From an uncultured Flavobacteriales bacterium (GTDB lineage Bacteria > Bacteroidota > Bacteroidia > Flavobacteriales_G > Salibacteraceae), in contig CAJQLE010000002.1 of the NCBI GenBank assembly GCA_905479105.1, forward strand, positions 1 to 64,000: 64,000 nt of DNA, written 5' to 3'. The stretch's first letter is position 1. The number at the start of each line of letters is the position of its first letter. This document shows positions 1 to 6,746 of the stretch, in pieces. Made by a program: the position numbers and the translations under genes. The notes beneath the pieces were generated by a model. The model searched no databases. It had not been told where the DNA came from and saw nothing but the letters and a program-made list of their open reading frames with translations.

Positions 1-290
1 AGCCTTAGCTTCCTCTTTAGCTTTTGCCTCTGCGGCAGCCTTCTCAGCTGCTGCTTCAGCCTCTGCGTCAGCTTTTGCCTTTGCCTCCGCAGCAGCCTTT
101 TCTTCAGCTTCTTTAGCTGCTTTGGCTTCTGCCTCTGCTTTGGCCTTCGCTTCTTCAGCTGCTTTTGCCTCCGCCTCCGCCTTTGCCTTGGCTTCAACTG
201 CTGCCTTTTCTGCTGCTGCTTCTGCCACAGCGTCCGCCTTGGCTTTTGCTTCTGCCGCAGTTGCAACTTCAGCTTCTTTTTTAGCCTCCT
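1..290. repeat. Low-complexity Ala/Lys/Glu codon repeat
   Basis: This DNA is made of imperfect 12-36 nt units rich in gct/gcc/gca, aaa/aag and gaa/gag codons on the minus strand. It encodes the KAEAEAKA-type tract of the exported protein. Such tracts vary in copy number by slippage, so the repeat number here may be unstable or partly collapsed in assembly. Confidence 0.7.
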
Positions 291-942
291 GTTTTATTTC
301 TTGAATTCGTTTTTCAATAATCGGATCCTTTTTCAACTTTAACGCCTCCTCCAAATTTGAAATAGCATCTGTATAATTACCAGATTTGTTGTTTTTTTCA
401 GCTGAACTTGTCAGGTTAGCGACCTCTTTCGCAGAACTAGCATCCTTCTCAATTTTCTTCACCTTAGCAACTTCGACTTCATCCATAGCTTGGTCAATCC
501 GCGTTTGAATTGACTTCGTATAATCCGTGTCGTAATCAAATTCATAGATCAAGTCACTATATGAGATCTTTCCAACCGGTTGATTGAACACAACCATATT
601 TACGTCATCATACTGCTCAAATAACTCCACAGAAAACCGGAAAGGCTCAAAACCATAATCAACACGATCGCTAGGGACGTGCGTATCAAAACGCAATCTT
701 TTGGTCACAAATCCTTCTTTAACGAATGAGATAACATATATGGCCTGAAAATCTAAACCTACTTCAAATTTTGAATCACCCTCTATTGACTTGACTTGCT
801 GACCATCTTTCTCAACTAATATTTTAGCTCCTCCTACTGAGCCTCCATCTATCTTAAAACGACCTTCAACAATAAACTCATTCTTTTGAGCAACTCCTTG
901 CACGCCAAAAAGTAAGAACAATACAAAAACAAACCACTTCAG
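1..942 (-). CDS. Alanine/lysine/glutamate-rich exported protein (C-terminus outside window)
   Basis: The reading frame is open from the window edge to about 942, so the C-terminus is missing. The N-terminus looks like a signal peptide (KWFVFVLFLLFGVQGVAQ). A beta-sandwich-like segment of about 110 residues follows, resembling the carboxypeptidase-regulatory-like domains of Bacteroidota envelope proteins. After a helical linker comes a long tract of alternating Ala with Lys/Glu (AEAKAKAEAE type), similar in composition to TolA or long periplasmic helices. The frame contains no ATG, GTG or TTG between the upstream in-frame stop and the signal peptide. The best-placed start is a CTG at 942, with an ATT slightly upstream as the alternative. 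Function is unknown; an envelope-spanning or coiled role is only an inference from composition. Confidence 0.7.
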   Translation of the reverse strand, partial: MKWFVFVLFLLFGVQGVAQKNEFIVEGRFKIDGGSVGGAKILVEKDGQQVKSIEGDSKFEVGLDFQAIYVISFVKEGFVTKRLRFDTHVPSDRVDYGFEPFRFSVELFEQYDDVNMVVFNQPVGKISYSDLIYEFDYDTDYTKSIQTRIDQAMDEVEVAKVKKIEKDASSAKEVANLTSSAEKNNKSGNYTDAISNLEEALKLKKDPIIEKRIQEIKQEAKKEAEVATAAEAKAKADAVAEAAAEKAAVEAKAKAEAEAKAAEEAKAKAEAEAKAAKEAEEKAAAEAKAKADAEAEAAAEKAAAEAKAKEEAKA

Positions 943-1094
943 TAAGAAGTGAATGTTAAAAATTAATTGCGTTATTTTAAGTGAACTCGCGATAGTAGAA
1001 TAACTTTGGATTAGATATTGATTATCATTAGCGCGGCAAAAGTAAAAGGACTAGCATATTATTAAGCAATTTCAAAAACCCTATATAAATAGTT

Positions 1095-1553
1095 ATGAAG
1101 TTTTTATCCCTGTTCTTGTTAATTACCTCATTATCAATCATAAGCATAAGCACATTGAAAGCTCAAACTTACGATGAACATTATACAGTGGATTATATCA
1201 ACAGTCAATTAGAAAAGAAGTGCCATGTTTTTACTGAAAAAAAGAATATAAGAGTTGAATTTTATGCTGGTGGTGTGCCAGTAAGAATAGACTATTTATT
1301 CCCTAAATCTTTAGATTTTGACAATGGCATCTATTTTTCAGAATCAGAAGGTTCGGTGATAGTCTCATGCTATGAAAAAGCAGGGAAATGTATCGAAAGA
1401 GATATAATTAAGCGAGATTCAAAAATTGTTTACTACAGAACTAACCTTACCACCACATGCACAAATGGTTGTGCTGGTTTAGTTGAAGCGATGAAGCATC
1501 TAATCAAGCTTTATGTTCTTGACGATGTTGAAAGAACTGAGCCCTTTGAATAA
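1095..1553 (+). CDS. Small secreted protein of unknown function
   Basis: The 152-residue product starts at an ATG and has a typical Sec signal peptide (KFLSLFLLITSLSIISISTLKAQ), so it is probably exported. The mature part is about 128 residues and has five cysteines (KKC, VSC, GKC, TTC, NGC), suggesting disulfides in the periplasm or outside the cell. I recognise no family. It lies just upstream of two further small genes on the same strand, the first being a TPR protein, with about 20 nt between them, so the three may be co-transcribed. The frame and signal peptide make the gene itself convincing. Confidence 0.7.
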   Translation: MKFLSLFLLITSLSIISISTLKAQTYDEHYTVDYINSQLEKKCHVFTEKKNIRVEFYAGGVPVRIDYLFPKSLDFDNGIYFSESEGSVIVSCYEKAGKCIERDIIKRDSKIVYYRTNLTTTCTNGCAGLVEAMKHLIKLYVLDDVERTEPFE

Positions 1554-1574
1554 TAATCTTTGATAATTACTAAC

Positions 1575-2084
1575 ATGGCGCATAAGTTTTCTTTCTGTTT
1601 TTCTGTTTTTCTCCTCTTAACAATTAGCTGTTTTGGCCAAGAAGCAGCAGATCTTATTGAAAAAGGACAAAGAGAAGTGCAAAATGGAGAATATGAAGCC
1701 GCTTTAATTGAATTCAATAAGGCTATTGATGCTGATGCTGAATATTTAGATGCTTATGTCCAAAGGGCCTTTGTATACTCCATGTTGAAAGATTATGAAA
1801 AAGCTATTATTGACTATACTAAACTTATCGAGTTAAACCCGAACTTCGCGACAGCTTATTTAAGTCGAGGAAGCGCATTTAACAAACTCGAACTTTTTGA
1901 CAAGGCGCTCGTAGACTTTGATAAAGTAATTATTTTAGACCCCTTAAACTCTGAGGCCTACAACAATCGTGGTTGGTCAAAAAAAGGTTTAGGAGATAAA
2001 GATGGAGCCTGTTCCGATTGGAAAACCTCCAAAAAAATGGGCAATGGAGAAGCTAAGATAATTTTGAAAAACAACCAATGTTAA
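1575..2084 (+). CDS. Secreted TPR-repeat protein
   Basis: From the ATG at 1575 the product is 169 residues. An in-frame TTG at 1560 would add five residues ahead of the signal peptide and is less likely. The signal peptide (HKFSFCFSVFLLLTISCFGQ) is followed by about three tetratricopeptide repeats (for example AYVQRAFVYSMLKDYEKAI, AYLSRGSAFNKLELFDKAL, AYNNRGWSKKGLGDKDGA) with the usual 34-residue period. TPRs mediate protein-protein contacts. The protein is probably periplasmic, and no partner can be read from the sequence. Its C-terminus ends soon after the last repeat. Confidence 0.8.
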   Translation: MAHKFSFCFSVFLLLTISCFGQEAADLIEKGQREVQNGEYEAALIEFNKAIDADAEYLDAYVQRAFVYSMLKDYEKAIIDYTKLIELNPNFATAYLSRGSAFNKLELFDKALVDFDKVIILDPLNSEAYNNRGWSKKGLGDKDGACSDWKTSKKMGNGEAKIILKNNQC

Positions 2085-2091
2085 GCGATTT

Positions 2092-2535
2092 ATGATGACT
2101 CAAAAAATCATTTTAGGAACATTACTACCACTTATAGCGATAGTGATTTTCTCATTTTCTGACACGCCAAATCCTGTTTCAATTGATGAGGTCAGTCATG
2201 ACTATATATCAGTTTTAGCTGATCAACAAGATTGGAATAGCTGCGTACAAAAAGCAGATTCTGAATGGGGTGGCCAATGCCTTAACTATGGTTTCAGCGA
2301 AGCTAAGTACACTGTGCATCTAGTAAATGGTTGCAGCGAAATGGTAGATTTAATGTCTTGTGTTCAACGAGAAAATGGAGGGTGGCAATGCTTCTATCGA
2401 TTGGATATGAAAAAGAGTGATACTCTGCACGCTTATGCCTGCAGAGGAAATGGAAATTATCTTAAGTGGGTGAGAAAAGCTGGTGACATTACTACTAAGT
2501 TCCCCTCTCTTGCTGAAGTAAATGATGAATACTAA
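2092..2535 (+). CDS. Small exported protein of unknown function
   Basis: The 147-residue product starts at tandem ATGs (2092/2095), 7 nt after the TPR gene, and is probably translated from the same mRNA. A hydrophobic N-terminus (ILGTLLPLIAIVIFSFSDTP) indicates export or a membrane anchor. The mature domain contains five Cys and several Trp/Tyr (for example NSCVQKADSEWGGQCLNYGF and MVDLMSCVQRENGGWQC), which suggests a compact disulfide-stabilised fold. I recognise no family. Confidence 0.65.
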   Translation: MMTQKIILGTLLPLIAIVIFSFSDTPNPVSIDEVSHDYISVLADQQDWNSCVQKADSEWGGQCLNYGFSEAKYTVHLVNGCSEMVDLMSCVQRENGGWQCFYRLDMKKSDTLHAYACRGNGNYLKWVRKAGDITTKFPSLAEVNDEY

Positions 2536-2536
2536 A

Positions 2537-2806
2537 CTATTCGCCAGTTACAATGCATTCATGCGTGTAAACTATTCCTAAAATATTCTTGACCTTGTAA
2601 TCTACAGTGCTAATCTTGGTGATATTGCCGTTTTGAGCCGCTGTGAGAACTGAAGCATCAACATTTCGACAAATATTAAAATAGCATCTTCCTGAAGATG
2701 TTCCAACCTTGCTGCCTATAGGATTTGATGTTGCCGCAACCGGAGTTGTAATGCTGCAAGAAGCTCCTAAAACCGCAATTGCCAATACCGTAAGTATTCT
2801 TTTCAT
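2537..2806 (-). CDS. TRL-like family lipoprotein
   Basis: From the ATG at 2806 the product is 89 residues. Upstream in-frame Met codons would precede the signal peptide and fall in the terminator hairpin region. The N-terminus MKRILTVLAIAVLGASC is a lipoprotein signal with a lipobox ending at Cys17. The rest (PIGSKVGTSSGRCYFNI, ASVLTAAQNGNITKISTVD, YTHECIVTGE) matches the TRL-like small lipoprotein family. That family typically begins with a G-x-K-x-G segment and ends with a conserved strand and short turn. Its function is not established. It ends 2 nt from the convergent upstream gene. Confidence 0.75.
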   Translation of the reverse strand: MKRILTVLAIAVLGASCSITTPVAATSNPIGSKVGTSSGRCYFNICRNVDASVLTAAQNGNITKISTVDYKVKNILGIVYTHECIVTGE

Positions 2807-2841
2807 GTCTTTATTCAATCTTGACATCAAATGTAACGCAT

Positions 2842-2874
2842 AAAAAAGCCTTGCTCGCATAAAGAACAAGGCTT
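2842..2874 (-). terminator. Rho-independent terminator (minus strand)
   Basis: The 8-bp stem AAGCCTTG/CAAGGCTT encloses a 13-nt loop and is followed on the minus strand by a run of T (2842-2847). It lies directly upstream of the TRL lipoprotein gene and would stop transcripts arriving from the decayed region to its right. Confidence 0.7.
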
Positions 2875-2884
2875 AAAATATTGT

Positions 2885-3130
2885 TTGCTCAGCCTGATGA
2901 GACCTCTATTATAGGTTTAAGGCAGATATAAAATTCCGATCATCCGATGTTTCCCTCATTGAGGATCCCACATTTAAGGTTCGGTCCGATCTCGACTACA
3001 TAAAACTACCTGACGAGACTTGAATGTTAAGCTACCAGACGAAACAAACTTGAGTAAGAACTTTCTGAGAGAGGAGGTACTTATTGAATCTAAAAAACTA
3101 AATGCTATTGATCATATAGTTCATAAATGA
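2885..3130 (+). pseudogene. Decayed protein-coding remnant with repeated LPDET-like motif
   Basis: No intact gene occupies 2875-3151. The plus strand keeps coding-like pieces in different frames. One reads ADIKFRSSDV...FKVRSDLDYIKLPDET then stop (2913-3023). Another reads DLNVKLPDETNLSKNFLREE through IDHIVHK then stop (about 3018-3129). A third PDET copy is at 2893-2904 in the remaining frame. The DNA copies CTACCTGACGAGAC (3006) and CTACCAGACGAAAC (3032) are clearly related. This fits a repeat protein broken by small frameshifts. I do not recognise the ancestor, and chance cannot be fully excluded. Confidence 0.35.
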
Positions 3131-3151
3131 ACCTATTTTGTTTGCAATCAT

Positions 3152-3177
3152 AAAAAAAACCGAAGAAAAATCTTCAG
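3152..3177 (-). terminator. Rho-independent terminator after the DUF1883 gene
   Basis: On the minus strand, CTGAAGA and TCTTCGG form a 7-bp stem with one G-U pair around a short T loop, followed by eight T. It sits 34 nt after the stop codon of the DUF1883 gene. Confidence 0.65.
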
Positions 3178-3210
3178 CTTCAAAATATTATAGGGTTTGG
3201 AAGATACTTT

Positions 3211-3594
3211 CTATTGTTCTTTTTCAACTTCCTCCTGCTCACCTTCATTAGAAGTGTCATGATTCACTAACTCATCTGCTTCTTGAAGAGTTGAAGCAAG
3301 TTTCTTAGGAGATTTACGCTCAGCACCTGCGACTTTTTCTAAACTAAAAGATGCCTTGATGTTTTCAGGCTTATGGTAACTACCTTTTTCAACAACAACA
3401 TGCCAAACACCAGACTTTATGGCTGTAAAATCATACGAACCTTCCTTAACACCACCGAAATACGTAAAAGTTTGATTGTTCTTATAGCGCTTAAAGTCTC
3501 TTTCAGTTAGTATCAACACTCTCGTTTTTTTCGAGATTGTCACTGTAATCTTCCCTCCTTTATTCGCTTTTATTTTACCGTGTAGATATCTCAT
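3211..3594 (-). CDS. DUF1883 domain protein with acidic tail
   Basis: This 127-residue cytoplasmic protein (no signal peptide) has an N-terminal segment of about 85 residues matching the DUF1883 pattern. It opens with MRYLHGKIKANKGGKITVTI, has a central TYFGGVKEGSYDFTAIKSGVWHVVVE and ends on a strand (ASFSLEK). The C-terminal 40 residues are a low-complexity acidic tail (SNEGEQEEVEKEQ). DUF1883 occurs alone or fused to effector domains such as TIR in other bacteria; its role is not known. Here it stands alone, flanked by a terminator and ispH, with no defence genes nearby. Confidence 0.7.
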   Translation of the reverse strand: MRYLHGKIKANKGGKITVTISKKTRVLILTERDFKRYKNNQTFTYFGGVKEGSYDFTAIKSGVWHVVVEKGSYHKPENIKASFSLEKVAGAERKSPKKLASTLQEADELVNHDTSNEGEQEEVEKEQ

Positions 3595-3704
3595 AGTGAC
3601 TGTTTTGGTTCTATCAAAGGAATCAAATTTTTCGAATCAATCAAACTTTGAAAACTTCATTCATTAATCTTTGTTCTTAATTAGTTAATTCAGTCCTTTG
3701 ATCT

Positions 3705-4934
3705 ATGAAGCAATTTGAAATCCCGACATTCTATAAAAGTGAGTTTATTGGTCCAATAAAAAACTATAGAAAGGCATTGGATCCGCGCAAACGAGACTTC
3801 ACACCCACTATTGTTGATTTTGGTTCACTAAAAATTACCCTTGCTAGGCATTTCGGCTTTTGTTATGGAGTTGAAAATGCGATTGAAATTGCCTATAAAG
3901 CGATAGAAGAAAATCAATGCAAAAATATTTACATGCTTTCTCAAATGATTCACAATCCAGTGGTGAATCAGGACCTTCAGGATCGAGGATTGTCATTTAT
4001 TTTAGACACTGAAGGCAATCAACTAACTCCTTGGGAAAAAGTTACTTCCAAAGACATTGTAATTATTCCTGCTTTTGGCACTACCCTGGAAATTGAGAAG
4101 CACCTCAAGTCAAAAGGAATTGAAACTCATCAATACAATACTACTTGTCCTTTTGTGGAAAAGGTCTGGAAAATGGCCAACAAGCTCGGAACAGATGACT
4201 ATTCCATTATTATTCATGGTAAATTTAAGCATGAAGAAACCCAAGCCACTTTCTCACATAGTTCGGCAGAATCAAAATCAGTGGTCATTAAGGATATTGA
4301 CGAAGCGAGGGTTATAGGTGATATGATACTTGGACAGCGAAGTAAAGATGAATTCTATTCGAGATTTGAAGGTCGCTACTCTAAAGGTTTCAATATTGAA
4401 TCAGACCTGTTAAAGGTTGGTGTAATTAATCAAACCACCATGCTTGCTAGCGAGACGCATGAGATTTCAGAATATTTTAAATCTGTAATGATTGAGAAGT
4501 ATGGTGAACCAAGCCTAAAAGATCATTTTGCTGACACGAGGGATACGCTCTGCTATGCAACAAATGACAATCAGCAGTCTACCTATGAATTGTTAAATGA
4601 AAAAGCGGATATCGCAATTGTAGTTGGAGGTTATAATAGTTCAAATACGAGCCACTTAGCAGATCTGTGTGCCACTAAGTTTAAGACATACTTCGTAAAT
4701 GGCCCGAACGAGCTATTGGATAATAAAACCATAAGACATTTTGACTATGCTTCTAAGTCTCATCAGACAACAAAAGATTATTTGCCTTTAAAAGATAAAA
4801 TCAATGTTGTTGTTACGAGTGGAGCATCATGCCCCGATAGTGTCATTGAATCAGTGATTGACAAATTATTGTCATTTTACCCATCGGATCTTGATAAATC
4901 CACGGCCCTCAAAAACGCTGGTGTTACTGGATAA
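3705..4934 (+). CDS. ispH: 4-hydroxy-3-methylbut-2-enyl diphosphate reductase
   Basis: This enzyme performs the last step of the MEP pathway, reducing HMBPP to IPP and DMAPP, and so supplies isoprenoid units, including those for carotenoid and retinal. At 409 residues it is longer than the roughly 315-residue enterobacterial form and resembles the long IspH of Bacteroidota, cyanobacteria and plants. The three [4Fe-4S] ligand cysteines are present at C53 (HFGFCYGVENA), C148 (TTCPFVEKVW) and C376 (TSGASCPDS), with the IHNP histidine at about H83. The stop overlaps the convergent cmk gene by 11 nt. Confidence 0.95.
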   Translation: MKQFEIPTFYKSEFIGPIKNYRKALDPRKRDFTPTIVDFGSLKITLARHFGFCYGVENAIEIAYKAIEENQCKNIYMLSQMIHNPVVNQDLQDRGLSFILDTEGNQLTPWEKVTSKDIVIIPAFGTTLEIEKHLKSKGIETHQYNTTCPFVEKVWKMANKLGTDDYSIIIHGKFKHEETQATFSHSSAESKSVVIKDIDEARVIGDMILGQRSKDEFYSRFEGRYSKGFNIESDLLKVGVINQTTMLASETHEISEYFKSVMIEKYGEPSLKDHFADTRDTLCYATNDNQQSTYELLNEKADIAIVVGGYNSSNTSHLADLCATKFKTYFVNGPNELLDNKTIRHFDYASKSHQTTKDYLPLKDKINVVVTSGASCPDSVIESVIDKLLSFYPSDLDKSTALKNAGVTG

Positions 4935-5622
4935 AAGGAAGGAACGCTTCAGTATCAGTGATAGGCCTCAATAAAGCCTTAACAACTTCGAGTTGCTCTT
5001 TCTTAGAGAAGGTTGTCGTGTCAATCGCAATCGCATCCTTGGCTTTTCTCAAGGGCGCTGCATCTCGAGAAGCATCTGCTCGATCCCGTTCAATCAAGTT
5101 GGTCCTCACATACCCTTCAGAAACTTCTTCTCCTTGACCTTTAAGCTGTTTTAAGCGCCTTGAAACCCTTTCGTCTAGAGTTGCCGTTATAAAGATTTTA
5201 AGCTCAGCATCAGGCATGATAACCGTTCCTATGTCACGACCTTCCATTACGACTCCTTTATCAACAATATATTTTAGCTGCAATTGCTTCAAATACTCCC
5301 GAACTGAAGGTACAGAAGCAACTTGGCTTACTGAAGACGCAATCTGTTTATTATTCCGTATTTCTTTCTCAATATCCTCTCCATTCAGCAATAAATTATT
5401 CGATTCAGTTTCAAATATTAGATCTGGACCATCTTCAATAATCTTTGAGATTGCTGTTTGATTAGAAACATCAACTCCTCTGATCAAGCAATAATGAGTT
5501 ATACCTCTAAACATTGCACCAGTATCAATGAATACATAGCCCAGATCTGATGCTAAGTTTTTAGCTAAAGTGCTTTTTCCGCAGCCAGAATAACCATCTA
5601 TGGCAATATTTATCCTTTTCAA
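4924..5622 (-). CDS. cmk: Cytidylate kinase
   Basis: This cytosolic enzyme phosphorylates CMP and dCMP in pyrimidine nucleotide synthesis. The 232-residue product has the P-loop GYSGCGKST near residue 10, the IDTGAMFR segment, the GRDIGT motif and the C-terminal DxxRxxAPLRKAKDAIxIDTT signature of the family. The start is a TTG (5622-5620) overlapping the porQ stop in TTGA, so translation is probably coupled to porQ. No ATG is available nearby in frame. Confidence 0.95.
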   Translation of the reverse strand: MKRINIAIDGYSGCGKSTLAKNLASDLGYVFIDTGAMFRGITHYCLIRGVDVSNQTAISKIIEDGPDLIFETESNNLLLNGEDIEKEIRNNKQIASSVSQVASVPSVREYLKQLQLKYIVDKGVVMEGRDIGTVIMPDAELKIFITATLDERVSRRLKQLKGQGEEVSEGYVRTNLIERDRADASRDAAPLRKAKDAIAIDTTTFSKKEQLEVVKALLRPITDTEAFLPFIQ

Positions 5623-6665
5623 TTCAATGATTTTTTAGAATACCATTCATTGAGATTCGTTGTAATTCCAAAATGATTGGATGTTCCACTCAAATGGTAA
5701 TTGGTGATCGCATATTGAATCCCAAAGCGCTTTATCTTAATATTAGCACCAAATGAAAAACCTACCAAGCCAGGTCTTTCAGAGGTTGCTAGCTCCAATC
5801 TTCGTCTAAAATTATACCCTAGCATTAGGTTGAAATTATCCGAAGGAATCAATGCTACGGAAGCAGACAAGTGTCTAGCCAAATTATCCAGTGTAACTAT
5901 TGGTCTACTTTCTTCTCCGGTTAAAGGGTCTATAGTTGGGTTTGCCAATACATCTCCATCAACGCCCGCTAAATCCCAAGTTTGAATATTACTGTATTGC
6001 AAGCCGAACATGATCGGTGCTTTGTCAAATTTCTTAGAAATAGCAGCATTGATGCTTGCAGGAAAAAAGTTACGCTCACCTCCTGAATAGTCAATAATTT
6101 CTAATCCGAGATTATCGATCGTCAACCCTGCTGTGAAATTGCCATTAGTGCTTTGGTAATAACCACCTAAATCCAATGCGGCACCATAAGCAAAGCTTTG
6201 ATACATACTTGAGAAAACGTTCTTGAGCGTTGCTCCGTAATTAATGTGATCATTAAGTTTTCTGCCAAACGAAATTCCTACTTCGTAATCAACTACTTTG
6301 AATTCACCAAGATCATTTCCTGATTCGTCATACCCTTGAAAGGTTCCATAATCGAAGTATCTTAAATACATCGAGCCAAACCCTATGCTATCGAACATTC
6401 TGCTATATGCTATTGATGCCTGATTGATGGTAGTTAAATAATTGAGATAGTTCAAACTAACAGACTGATGAAGAGAGCTATCAATAAAGGCGGGATTATC
6501 TGACACCTGATTTACATCTCCTCTCCAAGTTGCTACTTGAGAACCACCGAGAGCAGCAGAGACAACTGAAATGGGAATTTGCGTGAAAGCAAATGCGGAA
6601 TTTCCATTCTGAGCAATTCCTGTCATCACTCCAAATACAAATACGACTAATAATGAATACTTCAT
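5619..6665 (-). CDS. porQ: Type IX secretion system protein PorQ
   Basis: The 348-residue product has a signal peptide (KYSLLVVFVFGVMTGIAQ) and a beta-barrel-like sequence with many short amphipathic strands and Gly/Tyr turns (for example VSAALGGSQVATWRGDVNQV, NPAFID and YGTFQGYDESG). These features match PorQ, an outer-membrane protein of the type IX secretion system that works with PorU/V/Z in processing and attaching cargo at the surface. It lies between lon and cmk, an arrangement I recall from other Bacteroidota but have not checked here. It fits the several T9SS cargo genes elsewhere in the window. Confidence 0.85.
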   Translation of the reverse strand: MKYSLLVVFVFGVMTGIAQNGNSAFAFTQIPISVVSAALGGSQVATWRGDVNQVSDNPAFIDSSLHQSVSLNYLNYLTTINQASIAYSRMFDSIGFGSMYLRYFDYGTFQGYDESGNDLGEFKVVDYEVGISFGRKLNDHINYGATLKNVFSSMYQSFAYGAALDLGGYYQSTNGNFTAGLTIDNLGLEIIDYSGGERNFFPASINAAISKKFDKAPIMFGLQYSNIQTWDLAGVDGDVLANPTIDPLTGEESRPIVTLDNLARHLSASVALIPSDNFNLMLGYNFRRRLELATSERPGLVGFSFGANIKIKRFGIQYAITNYHLSGTSNHFGITTNLNEWYSKKSLN

Positions 6666-6746
6666 CTATGGCTCAAAAGTAGGTGCCTAAGGTTTACGTT
6701 GAATATTCTAAATTATTTCATCGCATGATGAATAAACTACTTAAGT

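Noticed and set aside
122-304. Plus-strand open frame rich in Ala/Ser opposite the Ala-rich gene.
   Set aside because: It is the antisense shadow of the Ala/Lys/Glu repeat; the minus frame has a signal peptide and a folded domain.
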